Both the position numbers and the translations under genes were made by a program. Shown piece after piece: positions 1 through 11,900 of a stretch of 52,691 nt of DNA. Origin of the DNA: Steroidobacter agaridevorans (GTDB lineage Bacteria > Pseudomonadota > Gammaproteobacteria > Steroidobacterales > Steroidobacteraceae); the NCBI RefSeq assembly GCF_009932555.1, contig NZ_BLJO01000002.1, positions 866,311-919,001 on the forward strand. The letters are read 5' to 3'. Position 1 is the stretch's first letter; each line of letters begins with the position of its first letter. The notes beneath the pieces are model-generated. The model searched no databases, was not told where the DNA came from, and saw nothing but the letters and a program-made list of their open reading frames with translations.

Positions 1-395
1 ACTCTGCGTCGGCAATAAACTCGTTGGCGACTTCGTTCGACTCGAACTGAGCGACGGATTCCTCACCGCCGGCCACAGGCTCTGCGTCGGCAACAAACTC
101 GTTCGCGACTTCAGTCGACCCGACCTGAGCGACGGTTTCTTCACCGCCGCCAATAAGTTCAGCGTCGGCAGCAAATTCGTCGGCGACTTCAGCCGACCCG
201 ACCTGAGCGACGGTTTCTTCACCGCCGACCACAGGCTCTGCGTCGGCGACAAATTCGTTGGCGACTTCAGTCGACTCGACCTGAGCGACCGTTTCTTCAC
301 TGCCGGCAACAAGCTCTGCGTCGGCAACAAATTCGGCGGCGACTTCAGGCTCGGCAGTCTGGACCTGAGCGATCGATTCAGCAGCGATGCTCTCG
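1..395 (-). repeat. In-frame 78-bp tandem repeats in the scpA tail
   Basis: The word gcgtcgg recurs at 6, 84, 162, 240 and 318, exactly 78 bp apart. One degenerate unit follows near 396, and the array continues past the left edge. Read on the minus strand each unit encodes 26 residues, roughly EE(T/S)VAQV-S-EVA-EF-ADAE plus a Gly/Val-rich linker. Units differ by scattered substitutions that keep the frame, so this is a coding repeat under length-in-triplet constraint, not a non-coding satellite. Confidence 0.9.
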
Positions 396-2128
396 CTCTC
401 GACCTGAGTCAGCTCGTCGGCAACCGGCGTTTCGGCCAGCGAGTTGTTCTCTTCGGCCGGCTGCTCGGGCACGACGTGCTCTTCGACCACGTGCTCGGGA
501 ACGATGTGTTCCTCGACTTCGTGCTCTTCGACGATATGCTCTTCGACCTTGTGCGACTCGCCCGGCTCGGCGGCGGCGATCGCATCGACCGCGGCGCTCG
601 GCTCGATCGATTCGAAAGCTTCGGCGGACCCTAGCGTGCCGGCCGACTCAGGCGACTCAGCCGCCGTCTCTTCGGTGACTACGACCGCCTGCGTAACCGC
701 CCCCTCAGGCAGAACCTCCGCAACCGGCGAAACGCTGGCTTCCACCGTCTCTGCGGCGTGCTCGACGACCTGCGCTTCGAGCGGGTCGACGAATGCGCCG
801 GCATCATCGACCGGGCCGAACTCAAGCGGCACATCTTCGAGCGTGACTTCCTCGGCAGCGTGCGAGCTCACCGCGGATCCATCGACGACCACCGGCTCGC
901 CAGCTGCAACTTCTTCAGCAACGGCAGCAGCGATCACCGCATCGTCGGTCGCGGCAACCTCAGCGACCGTTTCGACCGCATTCTCAGTCGACGCAACCGC
1001 TTCCGACACAGCCGCTTCAACGAAGCCCGCATCAGTAATCGCGTTATCCGACTCGATGCTGTCTACCGCGATCGAAGACGCAGCGGCCACGTCAGCAACG
1101 GCCGCCTGTACAGCAATGGCAGCGTCATCGGCCGGCGGGGTCTCATCCTCATCCGGGATGTCGTTCTCACCCGCCAACTCAGGCTGCGCCAGCGCGGCCG
1201 CGTTCTCGGCGTCCGCGGTCTCGGAAGCCGCGACCCCACCTTGAACAACTTTCAAGTGCCGCTGCGCCGTGCGCACGTGAATCGGTGCGTAGGCCTCAGC
1301 TTGCACGATTTCGATCAAGCCTTCTTTCATCAACTCCAGAATGGCGATGAACGTCACAGTGACGCCCATGCGCCCTTCCTCGGGCTTGAACAGTTCCCTG
1401 AACTCGAAGAACGCGACCGTCTGCAAGCGCGCCAGGATTTCCGTCATGCGCTCTCGCTGCGACAGGCGTTCGCGCGAGATGTGGTGGTGAGCGAACTTCT
1501 CGGCGCGCGACAGCACGTCGCGGAATGCGTCGAGCATTTCCTTCAACGTCACATCCGGCTGGAGCTTGACGACCTTGCGCTCCTCCAGCTCGGCGGACGC
1601 GGTGATGTTGTCACGCTCCAACCGATTCAAGCGATCGAGGTCTTCCGCCGCTTTCTTGAAGCGCTCGTACTCTTGCAGACGACGCACCAGCTCAGCCCGC
1701 GGATCCTCTTCTTCCTGACCTTCCGCGACCGCTGGCCGCGGCAACAGCATGCGCGACTTGATCTCGGCGAGCATCGCGGCCATTAGCAGATATTCGCCGG
1801 CCAGCTCCAATTGCATCTCCGCCATCACTTCGATGTACTGCATGTACTGACGAGTGATCTCGGCGATCGGAATATTCAGAATATCGAGGTTCTGCTTGCG
1901 GATCAGGTACAGCAGCAGATCGAGCGGACCTTCGAACGCGGTCAGGAACACCTGCAGCGCGTCCGGCGGAATATACAAATCGCGCGGCAGCTGGGTCATC
2001 GGCTCGCCTTCGACCACAGCGAACGGCATCTCGCTCTGCTGGGGCGGCAGCTCGATGCTCAGGTCCTCCTCCTGCAGCTGCGAGCCGGTGTCCTCCACCA
2101 GCTTCAGTTCGGGCTTGGACTTGCTCAC
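1..2128 (-). CDS. scpA: Segregation and condensation protein A with very long acidic tail (3' end outside window)
   Basis: ScpA is the kleisin that bridges the SMC heads and binds ScpB in the SMC-ScpAB condensin. The frame starts at a GTG at 2128, whose GTGA overlaps the trpS stop, and stays open to the window edge, at least 709 codons. Residues about 60-290 are a normal ScpA core: FEGPLDLLL at 65-73, then the charged middle and a C-terminal winged helix ending near FIAILELMKEG. Family members are usually 250-300 residues. Here, from about residue 295, more than 410 residues of Ala/Glu/Val/Asp-rich low-complexity sequence follow without a stop, becoming regular 26-residue repeats near the left edge. 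Expected partners are scpB (outside the window) and smc (8913-12416). The tail's role is unknown; the core call is secure. Confidence 0.9.
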   Translation of the reverse strand, partial: MSKSKPELKLVEDTGSQLQEEDLSIELPPQQSEMPFAVVEGEPMTQLPRDLYIPPDALQVFLTAFEGPLDLLLYLIRKQNLDILNIPIAEITRQYMQYIEVMAEMQLELAGEYLLMAAMLAEIKSRMLLPRPAVAEGQEEEDPRAELVRRLQEYERFKKAAEDLDRLNRLERDNITASAELEERKVVKLQPDVTLKEMLDAFRDVLSRAEKFAHHHISRERLSQRERMTEILARLQTVAFFEFRELFKPEEGRMGVTVTFIAILELMKEGLIEIVQAEAYAPIHVRTAQRHLKVVQGGVAASETADAENAAALAQPELAGENDIPDEDETPPADDAAIAVQAAVADVAAASSIAVDSIESDNAITDAGFVEAAVSEAVASTENAVETVAEVAATDDAVIAAAVAEEVAAGEPVVVDGSAVSSHAAEEVTLEDVPLEFGPVDDAGAFVDPLEAQVVEHAAETVEASVSPVAEVLPEGAVTQAVVVTEETAAESPESAGTLGSAEAFESIEPSAAVDAIAAAEPGESHKVEEHIVEEHEVEEHIVPEHVVEEHVVPEQPAEENNSLAETPVADELTQVESESIAAESIAQVQTAEPEVAAEFVADAELVAGSEETVAQVESTEVANEFVADAEPVVGGEETVAQVGSAEVADEFAADAELIGGGEETVAQVGSTEVANEFVADAEPVAGGEESVAQFESNEVANEFIADAE

Positions 2129-3342
2129 CGGTAATTCATCCCCATCGCCTGGTGCACCTCATCGAGCGTCTGGCGCGCAACGTCGCGCGCCTTCTCGTTG
2201 CCCTCGGCGATGATGCCTCGGACGAGGTCGCGATTCTCTTCGAATTCCTTCGCGCGTGCCTGCATGTCACGCAGCTGCGCCACGACCGCATCGATCACGG
2301 GCTTCTTGCAATCCAGACAGCCGATGCCGGCCGTGCGACAGCCCTGCGCGGCCCACGCCTGAGTGTCGGAGCTCGAGTAAATCTTGTGCAGATCGAACAC
2401 CGGGCACTTGTCCGGATCGCCCGGATCGGTGCGCCGCTGGCGCGCCGGATCGGTCACCATGCCCTTGAGCTTCTTCGCGACCTGATCGGGATCTTCGCGC
2501 AAGCCGATGGTGTTGCCGTACGACTTGGACATCTTGCGGCCATCGAGGCCCGGCACTTTGGGCGTCGCGGTCAGCAGCACTTCGGGCTCGACCAGATAGC
2601 TGCGGCCGGTGCCCTCCAGATAACCGATCAGCCGCTCACGGTCCGCGAGCGTCAGGCGAGCCGTGCCTTCCAGCAGCGAGTGAGCTTTGGCAATGGCTTC
2701 CGCGTCGCCCTTCTCTTGATAAAGACGCCGCAACTCGCTGTATCGAGTGCTGTTGCGAGTGCCGAGCGCCTTGAGTGCTTTCTCAACTTTGGCTTCGAAG
2801 TCGGGCTCGCGGCCATAGATGTGATTGAAGCGCCGCGCGACTTCGCGGGTGATCTCCACATGCGCAACCTGGTCTTCGCCGACCGGCACGAACGCGGTCT
2901 TGTACAGCAGGATGTCCGCGGCCTGCAGCAGCGGATACCCCAGGAAGCCGTACATCGCCAGATCCTTGTCCTTCAACTGCTCCTGCTGATCCTTGTAGGT
3001 CGGCACGCGCTCGAGCCAGCTCAGCGGCGTCACCATCGACAGCAGCAGATGCAGCTCGGAATGCTCGGGCACGCGCGATTGAATGAAGATGGTCGACGAG
3101 GCGGGATTCAGGCCGGCCGCGAGCCAATCGATCACCACGTTCCAGACATTGCTCTCGAGCTGCGAGGTGTCCTCGTAACCGGTCGTCAGCGCGTGGATAT
3201 CGGCGACGAAGAAGTAGCACTCGTACTGGTACTGCAGCTCCACCCAGTTCTTGAGCGCGCCGTGATAGTTACCGAGATGGAGTGCACCTGTCGGTCGCAT
3301 GCCGGACAGGACGCGTCGGTTGTTAGCGGGGGTCGCGCTCAA
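2125..3342 (-). CDS. trpS: Tryptophan--tRNA ligase
   Basis: Charges tRNA-Trp with tryptophan using ATP (class Ic synthetase, cytoplasmic). The HIGH-type motif is GALHLGNYHG near residue 20 and the KMSKS loop is GRKMSKSYGN. The Rossmann-fold segments typical of TrpRS lie between them. At 405 residues it is longer than the roughly 330-residue E. coli-type enzyme. The extra length is a charged helical insertion (about residues 190-260, after the YGREPDF segment) placed before the KMSKS loop, a form I associate with a proteobacterial subgroup. It is translationally coupled to scpA: its TGA stop is inside the scpA GTGA start. A TATAAT box lies about 80 bp upstream on the same strand. Confidence 0.96.
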   Translation of the reverse strand: MSATPANNRRVLSGMRPTGALHLGNYHGALKNWVELQYQYECYFFVADIHALTTGYEDTSQLESNVWNVVIDWLAAGLNPASSTIFIQSRVPEHSELHLLLSMVTPLSWLERVPTYKDQQEQLKDKDLAMYGFLGYPLLQAADILLYKTAFVPVGEDQVAHVEITREVARRFNHIYGREPDFEAKVEKALKALGTRNSTRYSELRRLYQEKGDAEAIAKAHSLLEGTARLTLADRERLIGYLEGTGRSYLVEPEVLLTATPKVPGLDGRKMSKSYGNTIGLREDPDQVAKKLKGMVTDPARQRRTDPGDPDKCPVFDLHKIYSSSDTQAWAAQGCRTAGIGCLDCKKPVIDAVVAQLRDMQARAKEFEENRDLVRGIIAEGNEKARDVARQTLDEVHQAMGMNYR

Positions 3343-3423
3343 TGCTTGGCCTCAGGCCCTGTAAATCAAGGCGTTATCGAATCTTGTTAATTCGGGAAAT
3401 CAGCAGCTTGCAAAGCTGGCCGC

Positions 3424-3452
3424 ATTATACGCAGCTTGACAGCCAGTCTTGA
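3424..3452 (-). promoter_or_regulatory. Candidate sigma-70 promoter for trpS-scpA
   Basis: A perfect TATAAT (minus strand, 3429-3424) lies about 80 bp before the trpS start. The hexamer 17 bp further upstream, TCAAGA, is a poor -35 match, so the call rests on the -10 box and its position. Confidence 0.45.
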
Positions 3453-3471
3453 TAGCCGCGCAGGGAGGTAG

Positions 3472-4095
3472 TTATTCGAAGGCGCTCACGTCGCCTTTGC
3501 CGCGGCGGACGATGACCGGCGCCGGCCCGACCAGGTCGATCACGCTGCTCGGCTCGAGGCCGCAGTTGCCGCTGTCGATCACGGCATCGACAAAGTGAAA
3601 CAGCCGCTCCTGGATCTCGCGCGGGTCGGTCAGCGGGTGCTCGTCGCCCGGCAGGATCAGGGTCGAGCTCATGATGGGCTCGCCCAGCTCGTCGAGGATG
3701 GCGATGGGCACCGGGTGATCGGGCACCCGAACGCCGATCGTCTTGCGCTTCTCGTTCTGCAGGCGCCGCGGTGTCTCCTTGGTGGCCTGCAGGATGAATG
3801 TGTACGGGCCGGGCGTGAAGGCCTTGAGGGTGCGGTACTGGGTGTTGCTGACGCGGGCGTAGTTGGCGATCTCGGACAGGTCGCTGCACACCAGCGTGAA
3901 GTGGTGATGGCGGTCGGTCTGGCGAATGCGCGCGATGCGCTCCATCGCCGTCTTGTCGCCCAGGTGGCAACCCAGCGCATAGCTCGAGTCGGTCGGGTAA
4001 ACGACCACCCCACCCTCGCGAATGATCTCGACCGCCTGACGGATCAGGCGGAGCTGCGGGTCCTGGGGGTGAATCTCCAGATAGCGGCTGGTCAT
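3472..4095 (-). CDS. yciO: Sua5/YciO/YrdC/YwlC family protein (YciO type)
   Basis: Member of the family that makes threonylcarbamoyl-AMP for the t6A37 modification of ANN-decoding tRNAs. The YciO branch is a paralogue whose exact substrate is less certain. Seen at 207 residues: EIIREGGVVVYPTDSSYALGC at the N-terminus (the KxR-like/PTDT substrate pocket), RIARIRQTDRHHHFTLVC, FTPGPYTFIL and IGVRVPDHP, in the order expected for the YrdC fold. It lacks the C-terminal Sua5 domain. Gene order yciO-trpS-scpA on one strand resembles other gammaproteobacteria. It has no convincing Shine-Dalgarno; a TATCAT box ends 6 nt before the ATG, so the mRNA may be leaderless. Confidence 0.9.
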   Translation of the reverse strand: MTSRYLEIHPQDPQLRLIRQAVEIIREGGVVVYPTDSSYALGCHLGDKTAMERIARIRQTDRHHHFTLVCSDLSEIANYARVSNTQYRTLKAFTPGPYTFILQATKETPRRLQNEKRKTIGVRVPDHPVPIAILDELGEPIMSSTLILPGDEHPLTDPREIQERLFHFVDAVIDSGNCGLEPSSVIDLVGPAPVIVRRGKGDVSAFE

Positions 4096-4101
4096 CCCGG
4101 T

Positions 4102-4107
4102 ATGATA
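4102..4107 (-). promoter_or_regulatory. Possible -10 box directly before yciO
   Basis: TATCAT on the minus strand, 6 nt upstream of the yciO ATG. That spacing would put the transcription start at or next to the start codon. No good -35 is visible. Confidence 0.3.
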
Positions 4108-4177
4108 GCGGCCCTGTCAAATCGGACCGGCTGCGCCGGTCCGCAAGGCTCGCAAAAAGTTAATTGAGTATTGGCGC

Positions 4178-4741
4178 ATGCAGTTGTTGTTCGACTTCTT
4201 CCCGGTCATCGCTTTCTTCGTCACCTACAAGGTCACCGGCAACATGTTCGTCGCCACCGCCGTGATCATCGTCGCGGTGATAGCGCAGACGGCCTGGCAA
4301 TGGTTCCGCCATCGCAAGATCAGTCAGATGGCGCTGATCTCGGGCGTGCTGGTATTGATTTTCGGCGGCCTGACGCTGGCGATCCATGACAAGGCCTTCA
4401 TCCAGTGGAAGGTCACGGTGGTGAACTGGCTGCTGGCGGCCGGCTTCCTGGCCAGCCGGTTCTTCGGCGACAAGCTGCTGATCGAGCGCATGATGGGTGA
4501 GAACGTGCAGCTGGAGCGCCCGGTGTGGGCGACGCTCAACTGGGCCTGGATCCTGTTCTTCGCGGCGCTCGGCGCCATCAACCTGTACGTCGTCTACAAC
4601 TTCTCGGAAGAGACCTGGGTCAACTTCAAGCTGTTCGGCATGCTCGGGCTCACCTTCGCGTTCGCGATCGCGCAGGCGATCTGGCTGTCGTCCAAGATGC
4701 CGGCCGAGGATGCGCCGCCGCAGTCGGAGAAGCCGCAATGA
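4178..4741 (+). CDS. ispZ: Inner membrane-spanning protein YciB / septation protein A
   Basis: YciB/IspZ proteins are small integral inner-membrane proteins linked to cell-envelope synthesis and normal septation. The 187-residue product starts MQLLFDFFPVIAFFV, the family's signature opening. It carries about five hydrophobic helices (residues 4-20, 22-40, 48-68, 76-95, 118-140 and 148-168 are the hydrophobic stretches) and the conserved GDKLLIERMMGENVQLERPVW segment. It ends in a short hydrophilic tail. The start of bolA overlaps its stop by 4 nt (ATGA), so the two are co-translated. It diverges from yciO. Confidence 0.95.
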   Translation: MQLLFDFFPVIAFFVTYKVTGNMFVATAVIIVAVIAQTAWQWFRHRKISQMALISGVLVLIFGGLTLAIHDKAFIQWKVTVVNWLLAAGFLASRFFGDKLLIERMMGENVQLERPVWATLNWAWILFFAALGAINLYVVYNFSEETWVNFKLFGMLGLTFAFAIAQAIWLSSKMPAEDAPPQSEKPQ

Positions 4742-5007
4742 CGCGCGCCGAACGCATCGTCGCCGAGCTGCGCAAAGCGCTGCACACCGATCAGGTCGAG
4801 TTGATCGACGACAGTCACTTGCATGCCGGCCATGCCGGCGCCAAGGAAGGCAAGGGCCATTTCCGCGTGCACGTCGTCTCTGCCGATTTCGACGGGTTGC
4901 GCACCTTGCAGCGCCACCAGCTGGTCTACCGCTCGCTGGGCGAGCTGATGCAAACCGACATCCACGCCTTGAGCATCACCGCGCTGACACCGGACGAGGC
5001 GCGCTGA
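4738..5007 (+). CDS. bolA: BolA family protein
   Basis: BolA-like proteins partner with monothiol glutaredoxins in iron-sulfur trafficking, and some act in stress morphology control. The product is 89 residues with a class II KH-like fold: ERIVAELRKAL helix, VELIDDSHLHAGHAG with the conserved His that can ligate a cluster, GHFRVHVVSADFDGLRTLQRHQLVYRSLGELM, and a final IHALSITALTPDEA strand. Start ATG at 4738 overlaps the ispZ stop. About 50 bp separates it from the isomerase lipoprotein gene, suggesting one ispZ-bolA-ppi transcript. Which BolA subfamily (BolA, IbaG, YrbA-like) cannot be decided by eye. Confidence 0.92.
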   Translation: MTRAERIVAELRKALHTDQVELIDDSHLHAGHAGAKEGKGHFRVHVVSADFDGLRTLQRHQLVYRSLGELMQTDIHALSITALTPDEAR

Positions 5008-5057
5008 CGAATATCCGTTCAGCATCACTTTCCCTTTATCTCTCCCAAGGATTGCGT

Positions 5058-5870
5058 ATGAACCGTCATTTTCTCGTCAGCCTGCTGCTGCCCCTGACGC
5101 TGCTGGCTGGCTGCGGCAAGGCTGCCGAAACCTCCAAAGCGCCCGCCGGCCCCGCCGTCGCGGTGGTCAACGGCAAAGAGATCAGCAAGTCCGAGTTCGA
5201 CCTGTACGTCGAGAACGTCGCGCGCCAGTCGAAGCGCGAGATCACCGAGGCCGAGAAGTCGCAGCTGCTGGATCAGTTCATCAGCATGCAGCTGGCGGCC
5301 GAGCAGGCGGAGAAAGGCGGCATCGAGAAGGAAGCGAAGGTGCAGGACCAGCTCGCGCTGGCTCGTTTGAACGTGCTGGTCGATTCGGGCCTGCAGCAGT
5401 GGCTGGAAAAGAATCCGGTGACGGATGCGGAGCTGCGCCCGGAATACGACGCGCAGGTCGCCCAGATGCCGAAGGAATATCACGCCCGTCACATCCTCGT
5501 GGACGATCAGGCCAAGGCTGAGGCCATCACGAAGGAGCTGAAGGCTGGCGGGGACTTCGCCAAGTCGGCGCAGAAGAACTCGAAGGATCCGTCGGGCAAG
5601 AATGGCGGCGATCTTGGCTGGTTCACGCTGGAAACCATGGTGAAGCCGTTCTCCGATGCGGTCGCGGCGCTGCAGCCGGGGCAGATGACGGACAAGCCGG
5701 TGCAGAGCCAGTTCGGCTGGCACATCATCAAGCTCGAAGAGTCTCGCGTCACGTCACCTCCTCCGTTCGAGGAAGTGAAGGATCGGGTGAAGGTGCTCGT
5801 GCAGCGGAAGAAGCTGCAGACGTATTTGGATGACCTGCGGAAGAACGCGAAGGTCGAGAAGAAGATCTAA
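5058..5870 (+). CDS. Parvulin-type peptidyl-prolyl cis-trans isomerase lipoprotein
   Basis: Predicted periplasmic folding factor. It has a lipoprotein signal with lipobox LLAGC (Cys at about residue 19), then a SurA-N-like helical segment (about 35-130). A PpiC/parvulin domain follows (about 140-235), with EYHARHILVDD, GGDLGWFTLETMVKPFSDAV and SQFGWHIIKLEE, the strands that form the active site. Length 270 residues. The start at 5058 is preceded by AAGG, and the open frame upstream overlaps bolA and is not coding. The family includes PpiD/PrsA/EpsD-like foldases; I cannot assign one. A hairpin directly after the gene probably ends the ispZ-bolA-ppi transcript. Confidence 0.92.
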   Translation: MNRHFLVSLLLPLTLLAGCGKAAETSKAPAGPAVAVVNGKEISKSEFDLYVENVARQSKREITEAEKSQLLDQFISMQLAAEQAEKGGIEKEAKVQDQLALARLNVLVDSGLQQWLEKNPVTDAELRPEYDAQVAQMPKEYHARHILVDDQAKAEAITKELKAGGDFAKSAQKNSKDPSGKNGGDLGWFTLETMVKPFSDAVAALQPGQMTDKPVQSQFGWHIIKLEESRVTSPPPFEEVKDRVKVLVQRKKLQTYLDDLRKNAKVEKKI

Positions 5871-5880
5871 GAAAGCTCCT

Positions 5881-5907
5881 CGAGAGCCGAGCTTGCCTCG
5901 GCTCTCG
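5881..5907. terminator. Bidirectional hairpin between ppi and ligA
   Basis: Perfect 11-bp inverted repeat (5881-5891 and 5897-5907) with a 5-nt loop, between two convergent genes. There is no clear U-tract on either side, so termination efficiency is uncertain. Confidence 0.6.
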
Positions 5908-5920
5908 CAGCGAAGCGCAT

Positions 5921-8901
<2,981 letters not shown>

Positions 8902-8912
8902 TGCGAGCCCGC

Positions 8913-11900
8913 TTACATCGCCGCCAGACGCACCGCTTCATCGACATCCACGGCCACCAGGCGCGACACGCCCGGCTCGTTCATGGTCACACCGACCAGG
9001 TGCGACGCCAGCTCCATGGTCGTCTTGTTGTGGGTAATGAAGATGAACTGCACGCGCTCGGACATCTCCTTGACGGTGTTGCAGAAGCGGCCGACGTTGG
9101 CTTCGTCGAGCGGCGCGTCCACCTCGTCCAGCAGACAGAACGGTGCGGGGTTCAATTCGAAGATCGAGAACACCAGCGCCACGGCCGTGAGCGCCTTCTC
9201 ACCGCCGGACAGCTGATTGATGGTGCTGTTTCGCTTGCCCGGCGGGCGCGCCATGATGGACACGCCGGCGTTGAGGATGTCCTCGCCTGCCAGCTCCAGG
9301 TACGCATGTCCGCCGCCGAACAGGCGCGGGAAGCGCTCCTTCAGGCCGGCGTTGACGCGATCGAACGTATCCTGGAAGCGCTGACGCGTTTCCTTGTCGA
9401 TCTTCTGGATCGCCGTTTCCAGCGTTTCCAGCGCCTCGGTCAGATCCTTGAACTGACTGTCCAGGTATTCCTTGCGCTGGGACTGCTCCTGATATTCCTC
9501 GATGGCCGCGAGGTTCACGGCGCCGAGGCGGCCGACCTTGTCGGCGATATCGCTCAATGTTTCTTCCCAGGCGTGCACTTCGGCTTCCGGCGGCATCTCC
9601 TGATACACCGTCGCCAGATCGAGCCCGGTCGCGGCGAACTGTTCCTGCAGCGTCTCACGCCGCACCTTCAGTTCCTGCGCGAGCATGCGCATGTCTTCCA
9701 AGCCAGCACGCGCTGCTTCGATCGCGTGCTCGCGATCCAATCGCTGCTGATCCATCGTGCGCATCAGATGCTCGGCGGTTTCCAGCGCCTGGCGCGCGAC
9801 CGACAACTCCTCCTCGACTTCGACGCGCTGCTCGAGCTTCGCTTCCAGCTCGGCTTCCAGCGCATTCAGCGGCTCATCGCCTTCGGAGAGCTGCTGCGTC
9901 AAGCGTTCGCGACGCTGTTCCAACTGTTCCAGCTGATTACGCAGACGATCGAGACCGGCCGAGATGGACGACAGCGCCGAGCGCCGCGACTCCACCTTGA
10001 TGGCCACGTCCTGCGCACCGGCGCGATCCAGCTGCGCCTGTGAGCGCTTGTGCCCCAGATCCTCGCGACGCTCGTCGCGCTCCTGCTCGAGCCCCATGCG
10101 CTGATCTTCGAACTGCGCCATCGCTTCGACGCCTTCCTGCAAGCGGGCACGCGCTTCGGCAATGGCTTCGGAGCGACCTTCGTAATCGCGATCCAGCTCT
10201 TCGATTTCACCGGTGACGCGACGCAGACGCTCGGAGGTCTGCTCGGCCTTCGCACGCAGCGCGCTGACCTGCGAGGTGAACTCGCTATGCGAGCGATGCA
10301 GACGGTTGACCTCGACCTGCAATTCATCGCGACGCTGTTCGAGCGCGTGGAAGCCATCACGGCATTCCGCGAGCTGAGATTGAACGGTCTCCCGCTGCTC
10401 TTCGGCCGCGCTGACGCGATCGCGCAGCTCGCCCATTTCCTTTTCGCGCTCGATGACCCCGGCATGCACGTCCTTGTCGCGGCTGACACGCAGCCAGTCG
10501 CGACCGATCCACACGCCATCGCGCGTAATGATCGACTGACCCTCGGACAGCGAATGACGACGCTCCAGCGCTTCGGGCAACGTGTCGACCGCGATGATGC
10601 CGGTCAACAATGCCGAGATCGCGGACGGGCCCTGCACGTGCGACAACAAGCTGTTGCTGTCACCGCTCCGCGCACTGCTTGCGCCAGAAGAGAAGAACGA
10701 AACAGTGCCGGCTTGCAGTGAGTCGATGCGCTGGGCGATGTCATCGAGCGCATCGACGGATACGGCTTCGAGATACGAGCCGAGCACGGTTTCGACAGCG
10801 CGCTCCCAGCCCTGATCCACGACCAGCTGCTGACCGAGGCGCGGACGCTCAGTCAGCGAGTTGGACGACAGCCATTCGGTGACCTTGCCTTGTGCGAGAC
10901 CGAGCGCAGCCTGCTGCAGAGCCTGCAGCGACATCAACTTGCCCTGCGCTTCCTGCAACTGCTTGCGGCTGTTGTCCTCGGCGCTTACCAGTTCGCGCTC
11001 GCGCTCACGCAAGCGCTGCAATTCTTCCGTCGCATCGCGCAGCTGAGTCGCCGCGGTTTCACCTTGAACCGCCGCGTCTTCCTGCTGAGCTTCGAGCATC
11101 GCGATGCGCTCGGTCGAATCGCCCATGTCGAGCTGGCCGAGCTCGGTGCTCAGACGCTCACGGCGCGACTGCAAGCCCGAGAGCTGATGTTCCAACTGCT
11201 CGATACGCACGCGCTCGACCTGCGTCTTTTCGCTGGCCGATCGAGATTCGCGATTGAAGTCTTCCCAGCGCTCCTGCCACAGCTGCATGGCCTCTTCGGC
11301 TTGCGACAACGCGTCGGCGGATGCCTGTTCGCGCTCGCGGGCCGCTTCGAGACCGGGCTCGAGCTGTTCCAGCTCGGTCTGCAGCTGGGTGATCTGTTCC
11401 TGATCGCGCGACAGATGCTTGCTGGCTTCGGCCGCACTCTCTTCGGTCTGTTCCAGGTCCTGACGCTGCCGCTGACGCAGCTCGCGGGTGTGCTGAATCG
11501 ACTGCTCGTTGCGCGAGATCTCGGAGCCGATCTGGTAGTAGCGACCCTGGACTGCGTTGAGGGCTTCTGACTTTTCCGTGAAATCTTCGCGCGAGGTTTC
11601 GATCGACGATTCGATGGCGCGCAGCTCGGCGATCAGGGCCTGCATCGCGGTGTCGCGCTCGCGCAGGACGGTTTCTTTCGACTCCGCATCGCCCTCGATG
11701 GTCTTCAGGCGCAGCGCGATCAACTCAGCGTTGAGCTTGCGCTCGTCCTGCTTCAAGGCCTGGTAGCGACGGGCGGTCGCCGCCTGGCGCTGCAAGTGGC
11801 GCAGCTGCTTGTCGACTTCCTCGCGGACGTCGTTCAGGCGCTCCAGGTTCTCCTTGGTGGCGGAGATGCGGTTCGCGGTCTCGCGGCGGCGCTCCTTGTA

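Noticed and set aside
1-395. 78-bp regular repeats as a CRISPR array
   Set aside because: Whole units repeat with no unique spacers, the period is in-frame with scpA, and no cas gene is present.
444-1244. Long Ser/Thr/Ala-rich open frame on the plus strand
   Set aside because: It is the antisense of the low-complexity scpA tail; composition is a mirror of Glu/Val/Ala codons and no start signal is seen.
3435-3440. Perfect TTGACA on the plus strand between yciO and trpS
   Set aside because: No -10 box at proper distance, and plus-strand transcription would run into the minus-strand yciO gene.
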